This document shows positions 44,278 through 53,496 of a DNA stretch of 64,000 nucleotides, in pieces; position 1 is the stretch's first letter; each line of letters starts with the position of its first letter. The translations under genes were made by a program, and so were the position numbers. The notes beneath the pieces are model-generated. The model was not told where the DNA came from. It did not search any database and worked only from the letters and a program-made list of their open reading frames with translations. Source of the stretch: Candidatus Paralachnospira caecorum (GTDB lineage: Bacteria; Bacillota; Clostridia; Lachnospirales; Lachnospiraceae); NCBI GenBank assembly GCA_904379015.1, contig CAJFHG010000001.1, positions 62,001-126,000 of the forward strand, given 5' to 3'.

Positions 44278-44958
44278 TCAGTCTTTATAATTTCTGTAAT
44301 TGGCGCTGATCAGACGATTCTTGCTGTTTTCCACATGCATTTTCACCGTATCATATACTGAATCCGGATCCCTTGTTTCCAGTGCCGCCACGATCTCCAG
44401 ATGCTCCCGCGTCGCGTCCTGGACGATGGACTCCTGGGTATCCTCATTGTCATACTCGGCAGCCCAGCGCAGGCGCAGAGAATGTGCCTTCATATTCTGA
44501 AGAGTCGATTTCAGGAACCGGTTTTCCAGATAATCCACCAGCATTTCGTGGACTTCCAGATCGGAAGCGGCATAATCAGCCATATCCTCCGGATGCTGCT
44601 GCACCAGAAGAAGATGCGCCTTTACCTCCTCGATCTTTTTCTCCGGTATGCTGGCGACAGACTGCTTCGCAGCGTAAGGCTCCAGAAGGGCCCGCATCTC
44701 CCAGATGTAACGGATGTCCTCCTTCCTCACCTCGGCCACGATCGCGCCCTTCCTCGGCATGATCGTCGTAAAACCGTCCCGCTCCAGCATATTGAGGGCC
44801 TCTCTGATCGGTGCGCGGCTGATGTTCATCTCCGAAGACAGATCCTCTTCTCTGAGCCGCATTCCCGGTTTCAGTTCCCCATTGATAATACGTTCTTTTA
44901 AATTGTCATAGACCAGCTGCTTTAAAGAAGGATTTGAACCGAAATTTGATGATGCCAT
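44278..44958 (-). CDS. GntR-family regulator, FadR/FCD type
   Basis: A 226-residue regulator. N-terminal winged helix: QLVYDNLKERIINGELKPGMRLREEDLSSEMNISRAPIREALNMLERDGF (about 12-62, split here over the domain). The C-terminal all-helical FCD ligand domain has conserved His/Asp residues (DLEVHEMLVD, REHLEIVAAL, MHVENSKNR) that usually bind a metal and an organic acid. It likely controls the flanking liv and oxidoreductase operons through TTGT-NN-ACAA sites. I start it at 44958 (MASSNFGS); the ribosome site is poor, and an earlier start at 44997 falls inside the predicted -10. Confidence 0.9.
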   Translation of the reverse strand: MASSNFGSNPSLKQLVYDNLKERIINGELKPGMRLREEDLSSEMNISRAPIREALNMLERDGFTTIMPRKGAIVAEVRKEDIRYIWEMRALLEPYAAKQSVASIPEKKIEEVKAHLLLVQQHPEDMADYAASDLEVHEMLVDYLENRFLKSTLQNMKAHSLRLRWAAEYDNEDTQESIVQDATREHLEIVAALETRDPDSVYDTVKMHVENSKNRLISANYRNYKD

Positions 44959-44972
44959 AAACTTTAACCCCC

Positions 44973-45025
44973 AATGAATATTTATACTGTTATTCATTTT
45001 ATCACTGTTTTCACAATGATGTCAA
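44973..45025 (-). promoter_or_regulatory. Promoter and inverted repeats of the GntR gene
   Basis: TTGACA (45020-45025) and TAAAAT (44996-45001) at 18 bp on the minus strand. The spacer contains ATTGT-GAAA-ACAGT (45004-45017), a weak relative of the shared operator. The leader has an 8-bp inverted repeat, AATGAATA-N10-TATTCATT (44973-44998), which could serve autoregulation. Confidence 0.6.
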
Positions 45026-45057
45026 ACTCCGGCTCCATACCTTAACTGTTTCTTGAA

Positions 45058-46086
45058 CTATTTTGCCGCTCTCGCAGCTTTGACTTTTTTCTTTTTTCTT
45101 CTTATGGTCTTATCGGAAAGCATATCCCACTGGTCGGCCAGCATTTTCCTGATCTCCCCCGGTTTTTTGCCGAACAGGGAGACCAGCCCGTCGGGCAGAA
45201 AAGCCAGCGTCAGGATCACAATCACGCCGTACAGGATCATTCTGAGCTGATCTGTAGAACGCAGGAGCTCCGGAAGGAAGGTCAGAAGCACCGAACCGAT
45301 GATGCCGCCTTCCAGGCTGTAAAGGCCGCCTACGATCGCCATGGACACCAGCGTCAGGGACGGCGACCAGCGGAACTGCTCAGGACTCAGATACCCGATA
45401 AAGGGACCATAGAGAACGCCTGCCAGGCCGCCTACGGAAGTAGCGATCACAAAGGCGATCATTTTATATTTCCTGGTATTGACGCCGATGGACTGGGCCG
45501 CTTCCTCCGACTCGCGGATGGAAATAAAGAATCTTCCGAATTTCACTTTTACGATCCGCTTCAGCGCAATGTAAACCACGATCACAAAGAACAGACAGAG
45601 GAAGAAATAAGACTGCAGGTCTGTAAAATCAATGGGACCGATAGTCGGTGCCGAAATTCCGGAAATACCAAAGGAACCGTTGGTAAGCCATTCCATATTC
45701 AGAAGAAGCACATAGATGATCTCGCCGAAGGTCTGCGTTACCAGAGCCAGATAAGAACCGCCCTTCAGCTTTAACGTCGGGATGGAAAGGATCCATCCGA
45801 ACAGCCCCGCCACAATCATGGCCAGAGGAATGGTCACCCAGAAGTTGATGCCCAGCTTTGTCATCAGGATCGCCGATGTATAGGCTCCCAGTCCCTGGAA
45901 AGCCGCCTGCCCCAGATGAAGCTGCTTCGCGTAGCCGGAAATGATCACGATGCCCATTACCGCGATGGCGTTGATCAGCGAATTGATTCCGATGAAGACA
46001 AAATAACTGTCAAAGGAAAGGTAGATCACCAGGGCCAGCAGAATAATAAGCAAAATCTGTTTTCTGAATTTTTTGATTGTGTCCAT
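45058..46086 (-). CDS. livM: Branched-chain amino acid-type ABC permease LivM
   Basis: A 342-residue membrane protein with about ten helices and the LivM hallmarks LHLGQAAFQGLGAYTSAIL, PTLKLKGGSYLALVTQTFGEI, the EAA-loop-like GRFFISIRESEEAAQSIGVNTRKYK and GGLYSLEGGIIGSVLLTFLPE. The last 20 residues are very Lys/Arg rich. Last gene of the importer operon, 18 nt after livH. Confidence 0.93.
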   Translation of the reverse strand: MDTIKKFRKQILLIILLALVIYLSFDSYFVFIGINSLINAIAVMGIVIISGYAKQLHLGQAAFQGLGAYTSAILMTKLGINFWVTIPLAMIVAGLFGWILSIPTLKLKGGSYLALVTQTFGEIIYVLLLNMEWLTNGSFGISGISAPTIGPIDFTDLQSYFFLCLFFVIVVYIALKRIVKVKFGRFFISIRESEEAAQSIGVNTRKYKMIAFVIATSVGGLAGVLYGPFIGYLSPEQFRWSPSLTLVSMAIVGGLYSLEGGIIGSVLLTFLPELLRSTDQLRMILYGVIVILTLAFLPDGLVSLFGKKPGEIRKMLADQWDMLSDKTIRRKKKKVKAARAAK

Positions 46087-46104
46087 ATTCTTCTCCTTCC
46101 CTGC

Positions 46105-46977
46105 TTAATGCTTGGTTTTGACCCGCCGGAAAATCCCGTAAGGGAAAAACGCCAGGATCACGATGCCCGCCACATATACGATCATATCTTTATAGGCCGA
46201 AGAAATATAGGCAGACGCCAGCGTTTCCGTCAGTCCGACCAGCACGCCGCCAAGCACCGCGCCCACAAAGTTTCCGAGTCCTCCCACAACCGCTGAGATA
46301 AACGTCTTCAGCGCCAGGGAAGAGCCCAGCTCAATGGTTACAGAATAAAGCGGCGACACCAGCATGCCCGCGATTCCGCCCAGAGCCGCTGTGATGGCAA
46401 AAGTAGCGGCGCGGGTATTGAGCACCTTGATCCCCATCAGGCTGGCAGTGGACGGATCCTCCGACGCAAGTCTGAGAGACAGGCCGAACTTCGTCTTAAA
46501 GAAAAAGATCTGCAGAATCACGAGAATCAGCACCGCGATCACAAAAATGCAGACATTGTTGAACGGTATGGATACACCGCCGATCCGAAGACTGATATCC
46601 GGAAAGACATTGGTCAGAGCGCGGGGCTGAGGTCCGAATATCAGCTGACAGACGTTCGTTACCACGGTTGACAGGGAAATGGATACCAGCATAAAGGTCA
46701 GCGCTGACGCATTTCTGAACCGTTTAAAGAGTATTTTTTCCAGAACGAACCCATAAAACAGCATAAACAGAATGACGATCGGCATGGCTGCCAGGAACGG
46801 AATATCACAGGTCACAACAACTGTGTAAATGACAAACGCTCCGATCGTAATCGTGTTGGAATGTGAAAAATTCAAATATCCCAGAGCCTTGAACACCATC
46901 GTAAATCCCAAGGCAGCCAGTCCATATATCATGCCGATGGTAATCCCATTGACAATCTGTAAACCTAAAAGTCCCAT
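46105..46977 (-). CDS. livH: Branched-chain amino acid-type ABC permease LivH
   Basis: A 290-residue membrane protein with about eight helices: GITIGMIYGLAALGFTMVFKALGYLNFSH at the N-terminus and GLSLRLASEDPSTASLMGIKVLNTRAATFAI for the ATPase-docking loop. GGLGNFVGAVLGGVLVGLTETLA closes the family pattern. Pairs with LivM to form the channel. Confidence 0.93.
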   Translation of the reverse strand: MGLLGLQIVNGITIGMIYGLAALGFTMVFKALGYLNFSHSNTITIGAFVIYTVVVTCDIPFLAAMPIVILFMLFYGFVLEKILFKRFRNASALTFMLVSISLSTVVTNVCQLIFGPQPRALTNVFPDISLRIGGVSIPFNNVCIFVIAVLILVILQIFFFKTKFGLSLRLASEDPSTASLMGIKVLNTRAATFAITAALGGIAGMLVSPLYSVTIELGSSLALKTFISAVVGGLGNFVGAVLGGVLVGLTETLASAYISSAYKDMIVYVAGIVILAFFPYGIFRRVKTKH

Positions 46978-47010
46978 TCTCTCACCTCAATTTTTCTGAA
47001 ACTGTCCTTT

Positions 47011-47868
47011 CTACAGGGGTTTTGTCAGCTCGCCGTACAGATCGGGCCGCCTGTCCCTGAATACCGGCATCTGCGCGCGCTCCGCAAGAAGCATGGAGCG
47101 TTCCAGCTCTGCGTATATGATCGTTTCCTCTTCCTCTGCCGATGCGATCAGCTCTCCCAGCGGATCCGCAATGGCGCTGTGTCCGAAGAACTGCATCCCG
47201 CTGTTTTCTCCGATCCTGTTGCAGGATACCGCATACATCCTGTTTTCAAAAGCTCTTGTGGAAGTCAGGCGGTGCAGCATCTGCGGCTGATTGGAAAAAC
47301 GGGGCATATTCCAGAGCATCACCAGGATTTCAGCGCCCTTCAGAGCATAAGTCCTCGTCAGTTCGGCAAATTGATTGTCATAGCAGATCCCGATCCCGAT
47401 GGTACCGATATCTGTATGAAATACATCCGTTGTATTCGCGGGAATAAAATAATGCTTTTCATATCCGGGAATATGAACCTTTCTGTGAAGTCCCGCCACA
47501 CATCCCTGAGGATCGATCAGAACTGCCGAATTATACAGAGTGGCCGGAATCCGGGGATGGGCTTCTGTCATGCCTGATATGATATAGACATCATATTTTT
47601 TGGCGATCTCGCCCAGTGCCTCCGTGAATTCACCGGGAACCTTATCCGCTCCCATCACATAATTTTTTCCGAATTCTTTATTTCGCTCGCGGATATATCC
47701 AATGCTGCAAAGCTCGGGAAAAACCACCAGGTCCGCGTTTTTTTCTTCTTTTGCCTTTTTGACTGCCTGCTCCATATAGCTTAAATTGGCCGCCATGTCA
47801 AACAGCGCGACATCCATCTGAACCGCTGCCACGATCACTTTTTCTTTCATTCCCTGTTTTTCCTCCAT
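47011..47868 (-). CDS. Nitrilase-superfamily amidohydrolase
   Basis: A 285-residue carbon-nitrogen hydrolase. The catalytic triad is complete: Glu in VVFPELCS (about residue 52), Lys in LHRKVHIPG, Cys in GIGICYDNQF. These enzymes cleave amides, N-carbamoyl amino acids or nitriles. The ATG at 47868 has CGGAG 7 nt upstream; an ATG six codons in is possible. Its place inside the liv operon, between the binding protein and the permeases, suggests it acts on what the importer brings in or on a related amide. Confidence 0.9.
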   Translation of the reverse strand: MEEKQGMKEKVIVAAVQMDVALFDMAANLSYMEQAVKKAKEEKNADLVVFPELCSIGYIRERNKEFGKNYVMGADKVPGEFTEALGEIAKKYDVYIISGMTEAHPRIPATLYNSAVLIDPQGCVAGLHRKVHIPGYEKHYFIPANTTDVFHTDIGTIGIGICYDNQFAELTRTYALKGAEILVMLWNMPRFSNQPQMLHRLTSTRAFENRMYAVSCNRIGENSGMQFFGHSAIADPLGELIASAEEEETIIYAELERSMLLAERAQMPVFRDRRPDLYGELTKPL

Positions 47869-47937
47869 TTGTATACTCCGTTTTTGCAGTAGACGGGAGC
47901 CGGCCGGAACCGGCATCCCTAAATCAGTCCATTCTGA

Positions 47938-49089
47938 TTACTGTGTAACTGTAGACGCAGAATCCAGGTATTCCCAATCGTTATTCTCAGTCGCACGGAC
48001 AATCATAACATCACCTTCATACTCTCCTGTTTCAGGATTGATGGAAATATTGCCCTGCAGTCCATCATAATCTTTGGTATTGCGGATCGCTTCCTGGATT
48101 GCTTCCGCATCCGTAGACCCCGCTTCCTTGATGGCATTCAGAAGAATCATCGTCGCATCATAGGCTCTCGCAGAATTCTGAGAAGGCGCCGTTCCGTATT
48201 TTTCTTCATAGCGTTTTACAAAATCCTGAACCTGCGGATCCGTGCTGGTGGAAATAAACGGGACAGAATTGATGCATCCCACGTAAGCGCCGTCAGACAG
48301 AGAGAAGGTATCCTCGTGGATGGTTCCTGTGCCGCTGTAGAACTGGACATCCCAGTCAAGCTCTCTGGCCTGTCTCATAATCAGAGCACCGGGACTGTAC
48401 TGACACCAGATAAACAGCGCGTCCACATCCTCGTTCTTCAGATTATTCAACTGAGTCGTCATGTCTTTGTCTTCATTCGCGAAGGACTCTGAATATACTT
48501 CCAGTCCGTAAGATTCCGCCGCCTCTGTCAAGGAATTCAGTCCGCCCTGGCCAAAATCATCGTTGGAATAAATAACGCCGATTTTCGTGGCCGATGTGGT
48601 GGACATCAGATAATTGATCAGCGCCGCACACTGCAGGTCATCTCCGGGAAATGCTCTGGAGATCCACTTGCATCCGGATGTCAGAACACTTTCTGCAGAG
48701 GATCCGGGGGTGATCATGGGAATTTTATACCGGTTGATCACTTCCAGGTCCGCCAGTGTACAGGCACTGTTATGCGCGCCTACGATTGCCACAACGCCGT
48801 CCTGATTGATCAGTTTTGTCACAGCCGATGCAGACTGGGATGCCGAAGACGCGTCATCCTCAGAAACAAGCTCGACCATCACGCCGTCTACACCTCCGGC
48901 TTCATTGAAATCCTCAACAGCCATCTGCTTTCCTTCCAGCTCATCTGTACCTCCGTTGGAACTGTCTCCGGTCAGAGGGCCAACCGCACCAATCTTGATG
49001 GTTTTGTCTTTGCTGGAACCACATCCAGCCAGAGAAATACACATCACTGCCGCCAGGGTCAGACAGATCATTCGTCTTAATGTCTTCAT
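47938..49089 (-). CDS. livK: ABC substrate-binding lipoprotein, LivK type
   Basis: A 383-residue lipoprotein. The signal peptide ends in the lipobox LAGC with lipid-acceptor Cys23. The mature part is a type I periplasmic-binding fold (KIGAVGPLTGDSS, VAIVGAHNSACTLADLEVINRYKIPMI, IGVIYSNDDFGQGG, RAYDATMILLNAIKEAG). The ligand is probably an amino acid or a derivative; leucine is not certain. The ATG at 49089 has GGAGG upstream. Confidence 0.92.
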   Translation of the reverse strand: MKTLRRMICLTLAAVMCISLAGCGSSKDKTIKIGAVGPLTGDSSNGGTDELEGKQMAVEDFNEAGGVDGVMVELVSEDDASSASQSASAVTKLINQDGVVAIVGAHNSACTLADLEVINRYKIPMITPGSSAESVLTSGCKWISRAFPGDDLQCAALINYLMSTTSATKIGVIYSNDDFGQGGLNSLTEAAESYGLEVYSESFANEDKDMTTQLNNLKNEDVDALFIWCQYSPGALIMRQARELDWDVQFYSGTGTIHEDTFSLSDGAYVGCINSVPFISTSTDPQVQDFVKRYEEKYGTAPSQNSARAYDATMILLNAIKEAGSTDAEAIQEAIRNTKDYDGLQGNISINPETGEYEGDVMIVRATENNDWEYLDSASTVTQ

Positions 49090-49183
49090 ACGCAATCCTC
49101 CTACTTCCTTCTTCTTCAATCTCTTGTGTTGTATACTATATGTCCCGCTTTCGCAGGGCCGATAGCCAATCCTCATCTTTTTG

Positions 49184-49891
49184 TCATGCGCCCAGATATT
49201 TTTTCTGGACCTCATCGCTTGCCAATAGCTCCTCTCCTGTTCCCTCCATGGTCAGATTCCCAACTTCCAGCACATACGCGTAATCCGCGATACTCAGCGC
49301 CATTTCTGAATTCTGCTCTACGATGATGGAAGGAAGGTTCTTTTCTTCATAGATCCTGACCACCGTATCAAATACAAAATCGATCAGATTGGGAGCCAGT
49401 CCCATGGAAGGCTCATCCAAAAGCAAAAACTTCGGATCAGACATCAGCGCTCTTCCGATGGCCAGCATCTGCTGTTCTCCTCCCGAAAGCGTTCCTGCCA
49501 GCTGCCTGCGCCGTTCTGAAAGTCTTGGAAAGAATTCATAAACCATTTCCACATTTTTCTGTATCTGAGCCTTATCTTTGATCACATAGGCTCCTGCCAG
49601 TAGATTTTCATACACAGATACGCTTTTGAAAATCTTTCGTCCTTCGGGACATACGGAAATGCCGGTGCGGATGATCTCATGCGGCTGCAGGTCTGTGATC
49701 TCCGTTCCCTCAAATACCACCCGTCCGCTGGATGCCGGGACAAGACCTGCCAGTACATTGATCAGGGAAGACTTCCCTGCGCCGTTGGCGCCGATGATCG
49801 CAAAAATTCCTTTCTTTTCAATGTTGATATTTACATTGTTCAGTGCCCGGATCACGCCGTAATGGCAACTCAGGTTTTCAATCTGCAGCAT
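49184..49891 (-). CDS. livF: Branched-chain amino acid-type ABC ATPase LivF
   Basis: A 235-residue ATPase with Walker A GANGAGKSSL, the LivF-specific CPEGRKIFKSVSVYENLLAGA, signature LSGGEQQMLAIGRAL, Walker B FLLLDEPSMGL and switch His replaced by Gln in VEQNSEMAL (normal for LivF). Coupled to livG 2 nt upstream. Confidence 0.95.
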   Translation of the reverse strand: MLQIENLSCHYGVIRALNNVNINIEKKGIFAIIGANGAGKSSLINVLAGLVPASSGRVVFEGTEITDLQPHEIIRTGISVCPEGRKIFKSVSVYENLLAGAYVIKDKAQIQKNVEMVYEFFPRLSERRRQLAGTLSGGEQQMLAIGRALMSDPKFLLLDEPSMGLAPNLIDFVFDTVVRIYEEKNLPSIIVEQNSEMALSIADYAYVLEVGNLTMEGTGEELLASDEVQKKYLGA

Positions 49892-49893
49892 GA

Positions 49894-50655
49894 TTATTTC
49901 CCCCTTTTTCTGCCAAGATAAATGCTGATGACGTCTTCGTTGTTCTGGATTTCCTGCGGTGTTCCTTCGGCAATGACTTTGCCGTAATTAAGTACCGTCA
50001 GGCTGTCGCAGAGGGACATGACAAATTTCATGTGGTGTTCAATGAGCAGAATGGTTTTTCCGTTTTCTCTCAGCTTATGCACCAGTTTGGCCGCCTCATC
50101 GCTCTCCTGCTCATTCATGCCCGCCACAGGCTCATCCAGAAGCAGCAGCTTCGGCTCAGTCGCAAGCGCCCTTGCAACCTCCAGAAGTCTCTGCTGTCCG
50201 TAGGGAAGATTCGTGGCCTTGATGTCTTCTTTGCCGCCAAGTCCCACAAATTCCAGAAGCTCTCTCGCCTTGTCATAGCTTTCCTTTTCCTGGGTTTTCA
50301 AAGCTTTCGTCCGGAAGATGGCAGAGCCAAGGTTGACAGTCTGATGCGTACATGCCGCTGTCACCACGTTTTCCAGAGCTGTCATTTCTGAAAACAGGTT
50401 GATGTTCTGGAACGTCCTGCAAAGACCGGCCCTGGCCACTGCATTGGGAGTCTTCCCTGAAATCACCGCTCCGTCCATCTCCACAGTGCCCTTGGTCGGA
50501 GCATAAAACCCTGTAATCACATTGATCATCGTTGTCTTTCCGGAACCGTTCGGTCCGATCAGTCCTCTGATCTCTCCTTCCTGTACTGTCATGTTGACAC
50601 TGTCCAGAGCCACCAGTCCTCCAAACTGCATGGTTATGTTGTTTACAGCTAACAT
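49894..50655 (-). CDS. livG: Branched-chain amino acid-type ABC ATPase LivG
   Basis: A 253-residue ATPase with Walker A GPNGSGKTTM, LCRTFQNINLFSEMTALENV, signature LPYGQQRLLEVARAL, Walker B LLLLDEPVAGMN and LIEHHMKFVM. First gene of the importer operon; GGAGGT stands before the ATG. Expression is probably controlled by the GntR regulator through an operator at the transcription start. Confidence 0.95.
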   Translation of the reverse strand: MLAVNNITMQFGGLVALDSVNMTVQEGEIRGLIGPNGSGKTTMINVITGFYAPTKGTVEMDGAVISGKTPNAVARAGLCRTFQNINLFSEMTALENVVTAACTHQTVNLGSAIFRTKALKTQEKESYDKARELLEFVGLGGKEDIKATNLPYGQQRLLEVARALATEPKLLLLDEPVAGMNEQESDEAAKLVHKLRENGKTILLIEHHMKFVMSLCDSLTVLNYGKVIAEGTPQEIQNNEDVISIYLGRKRGK

Positions 50656-50709
50656 TCCGATACCTCCTGTTTTTTCTCAGACAATCCATTTGTTTATAAT
50701 ATATTGCCG

Positions 50710-50756
50710 ATTGTCTACAATATGGATTTTATAAAAAAGACGCTATCACTCGTCAA
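50710..50756 (-). promoter_or_regulatory. livG promoter with GntR-type operator
   Basis: On the minus strand TTGACG (50751-50756) and TATAAA (50728-50733) are 17 bp apart. A palindrome, ATTGT-NN-ACAAT (50710-50721), covers the expected transcription start, a position that would repress. The same core is in the korA promoter. Confidence 0.65.
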
Positions 50757-50760
50757 TTTC

Positions 50761-51004
50761 TAGCATCTTTTCCATGCTGCTCACATTACCATTCATTTAG
50801 GCTAATTTTAATACAAACACTGCAGACTTGTCAACAAAATTATTAATTTTTGACAAATAAAATCCGTTAACAATAATTCATTTAATATTTTCACAAAATA
50901 ATAAAACAAGTGTTCAGGGTCTGCTTTTTGTTTAAAACTCCCTGCTGTCCACAGATTCTTCCCTGCAGCTTTATACCATCGAAACCAAATGTTTTCGCCG
51001 CAAA
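50761..51004. other. AT-rich gap between the liv and korA-pepM20 operons
   Basis: No credible gene, RNA or large repeat is visible between the livG promoter and the M20 terminator. The stretch around 50815-50900 is strongly A/T rich and could hold an upstream activating element. Open frames here are shadows of the M20 gene end. Confidence 0.6.
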
Positions 51005-51042
51005 TAAAAATGGCGCTATTCCCCTTTCGGAAAACAGCGCCC
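51005..51042 (-). terminator. Intrinsic terminator after the M20 peptidase gene
   Basis: GGCGCT..TTCC pairs with GG..AATAGCGCC, followed on the minus strand by ATTTTTATTTG. It closes the korA-to-peptidase operon. Confidence 0.8.
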
Positions 51043-51101
51043 TCGCTAGATTATTTATTTCCTACATCATACTGGTATTTTTTTCATTTGTCAACTGTTT
51101 T

Positions 51102-52226
51102 TTATTTTTTTCCTTCCTGTCTTCTGCTGTAAGCCAAAATCAGACGCTCCGCCAGTTCTCCGGAACGGATCAGTTCATCCGCCTTCACTTTCTCGTCAAG
51201 AGAATGCGCATTGGCATTTCCCATACCGAAGCTGATGCAGGGAACCCCGTTGGAATTATAGACATTCCCGTCGCATCCTTCCATGGTCAGGCCCAGAGTC
51301 GGCTCAATGCCCATGGCGCGCAGTTCTCCCATGGCAAGCTTCACGATTTCGTCATCTTCCGTATAGCAGCAGTTTCCGTGCTGGATCTCGTAAGAAAATT
51401 CGAGACGCGCGCCGCTCCCCTTAATATGCTCCCGGCAGTACTCCTCAAAATACTTCAGATAATCCATCAGTTTCTGCCGGTCAACACTTCTCGCCTCACA
51501 GCGGATCTTCACAGATCCGCAGACTGTCCCCGGCTCTTTGGGGCCGCCGTGGAACACGCCGAGATTGGAGGTAGATTCTTCGTCAAGCCGCCCTTCCCGG
51601 ATTCCCGCCAGCATATTGCAGGCCGCCTTGATGGCGTTGACGCCCTTTTCCGGACTTCCCCCATGGGCGCGCTTTCCCACTACTTCCATATCGATCATGG
51701 CTTTATAAGGCCGCTTTACGTCGATCTGTCCGAGAGGGCCGGTGCTGTCAAAAACAAAGCACATATCCGCTTTCATGAGAGAAGGATCTAAAAGTCTTGC
51801 GCCCAGAATCCCGTCCTCCTCACAGATGGACAGAACAACCTCCACCTCTGAATGCGCCGCTCCGCTGTTTTTCAGTCTTCTCAGGCCGTCCAGAATCGAA
51901 GCCAGACCGGAAACGTTGTCCGCGCCCAGGATCGTCGTGCCGTCCGACACGATCCATCCATCGTCTGTAAAAGAGGGCTTGATGTTGTATCCATTGCTTA
52001 CCCGGTCCATGTGGGCTGAAAGCGCCACACATCCGGGCAGGGTTCCGGGAAGTCTCGCGATCAGATTGCCCGTATTGCCTCCTGCCCTCTCTCCCGCATC
52101 GTCTTCGTACACGGAACAGCCCAGTTCCTTCAGCTTCTCCGTCATATAATCCGCGACTGCCCGCTCGTCCCGGGAAGCGCCGCCCAGCTTTACCATTTCC
52201 AGAAATTGTTCAATGATCTTTTCCAT
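51102..52226 (-). CDS. M20-family metallopeptidase
   Basis: A 374-residue zinc peptidase or amidohydrolase. Metal ligands are visible in SAHMDRVSNG, LGADNVSGLASIL (bridging Asp) and SICEEDGILGARLL (general base Glu and ligand Glu); the inserted dimerisation domain lies at about 185-295; a late His is in NANAHSLDEKV. It resembles PepT/PepD-like dipeptidases and also N-acyl or N-carbamoyl amino acid hydrolases; the choice is open. It follows the aminotransferase by 68 nt and lacks the high GC of that cluster, so it may be a separate acquisition. Confidence 0.88.
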   Translation of the reverse strand: MEKIIEQFLEMVKLGGASRDERAVADYMTEKLKELGCSVYEDDAGERAGGNTGNLIARLPGTLPGCVALSAHMDRVSNGYNIKPSFTDDGWIVSDGTTILGADNVSGLASILDGLRRLKNSGAAHSEVEVVLSICEEDGILGARLLDPSLMKADMCFVFDSTGPLGQIDVKRPYKAMIDMEVVGKRAHGGSPEKGVNAIKAACNMLAGIREGRLDEESTSNLGVFHGGPKEPGTVCGSVKIRCEARSVDRQKLMDYLKYFEEYCREHIKGSGARLEFSYEIQHGNCCYTEDDEIVKLAMGELRAMGIEPTLGLTMEGCDGNVYNSNGVPCISFGMGNANAHSLDEKVKADELIRSGELAERLILAYSRRQEGKK

Positions 52227-52294
52227 GTCAGACTCCTTTCATTCCGGAACCTCCCGTCTGCCGCCGAGTCAGGCTCCCATCCTGTCATCCGGCC

Positions 52295-53479
52295 TTACTC
52301 CAGCTCCGCGAGGGCCTTCTCCATCCGGTCCAGGCCCTCCCTGATCTTCTCCATCGAGTTGGTGTAGGCGATCCGCACGCACTTCGGCGCGTTGAACGCG
52401 CCCCCGGGCACCACCGCCACATGCGCCTTCTCCAGGATATAGCTGCAGAACCCGAAGGAATCCCCGATCTCCTTCCCCTCATGCTTCCGGCTGTAATACC
52501 AGCTCACATCCGGCAGCAGGTAGAAGGCTCCGTCCACGTCGGCGCACCGGATCCCTTCCATCGCCGTCAGCCTCCCGTAGGTGTATTCCTTCCTCCGGGC
52601 GTACTCCTCCACCATCTCCTTCACCGTCTCCTCGTTGTGGCCCAGCGCCTCCAGCGCCGCCCACTGCACGAAGGTCGTGCTGTTCGACGTGGTATGCCCC
52701 TGGATCGCGCTGATCCCCGCCGCGATCTCCTCCGGCGCCGCCGTATAGCCGCACCTCCATCCGGTCATGGCAAAGGCCTTGGACATCCCGTTCACGATGA
52801 TCGTGTGCTCATACGCCTCCTCCGAAAGGGACGCCGCGCACACATGCTCCTTCCCGTTATATACCAGCTTCTCGTATACCTCGTCCGAGATGATGTAAAA
52901 GTCATGGGATACCGCCAGGGCTGCCAGCCTCTCAAGGCTCTCCCTTGTGTAGACCGCCCCCGTCGGGTTGTTGGGCGTGTTGATCAATACCGCCGCCGTC
53001 CTGGGCGTCACCGCCTTCTCGATGGCCTCCAGGTCCAGCTGGAAATCCGGACGGGTATCCACGCACACCGGCACGCCGCCCACCAGCTTCACGATCTCCA
53101 CATAACTCACCCAGCCCGGCATGGGGATGATCACCTCGTCACCGGGGTTCACCACGGCCATCACCGCGTTGTTGAGGGCCTGCTTCGCCCCTGTGGAGAT
53201 GCAGATCTGCCCCGGTTTGTAAAGGACCCCGTTGTCCCGTTCCAGCTTCTCGCAGACCGCCTTCCTCAGGGCCGGCAGCCCGGGCACGTTGATGTACCGG
53301 GTCTTCCCCTCGTCCAGCGCCCTCTTGCAGGCCTCCCGGATGTTCTGCGGCGTGTCAAAGTCCGGCTCCCCCGCGTTGAGCCCGATCACATCCACTCCTG
53401 CCGCCTCCATGTCCGATACGACGCCCTCCAGCTCGCAGGTGGCCGACGGCGTGATATTCTGTGCGATTTTGCTAAGCAT
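52295..53479 (-). CDS. PLP-dependent class I/II aminotransferase
   Basis: A 394-residue fold-type I aminotransferase of the AspC-like group. The N-terminal LNAGEPDFDTPQNI, NTPNNPTGAVY, IISDEVYEKLVY and the PLP lysine in NGMSKAFAMTGWRCGY are intact, as is the C-terminal Arg in CVRIAYTNS. It would convert an amino acid to its 2-oxo acid, the substrate class of the oxidoreductase in the same operon. The specific amino acid cannot be read. Coding is GC rich with mostly G- or C-ending codons. Confidence 0.92.
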   Translation of the reverse strand: MLSKIAQNITPSATCELEGVVSDMEAAGVDVIGLNAGEPDFDTPQNIREACKRALDEGKTRYINVPGLPALRKAVCEKLERDNGVLYKPGQICISTGAKQALNNAVMAVVNPGDEVIIPMPGWVSYVEIVKLVGGVPVCVDTRPDFQLDLEAIEKAVTPRTAAVLINTPNNPTGAVYTRESLERLAALAVSHDFYIISDEVYEKLVYNGKEHVCAASLSEEAYEHTIIVNGMSKAFAMTGWRCGYTAAPEEIAAGISAIQGHTTSNSTTFVQWAALEALGHNEETVKEMVEEYARRKEYTYGRLTAMEGIRCADVDGAFYLLPDVSWYYSRKHEGKEIGDSFGFCSYILEKAHVAVVPGGAFNAPKCVRIAYTNSMEKIREGLDRMEKALAELE

Positions 53480-53496
53480 GACGTTCCTCCTCCCGT

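Noticed and set aside
50910..51791. Plus-strand frame of 293 codons across the AT-rich gap and the M20 gene
   Set aside because: Mostly antisense to the M20 gene; the part in the gap crosses the terminator and has no family pattern.
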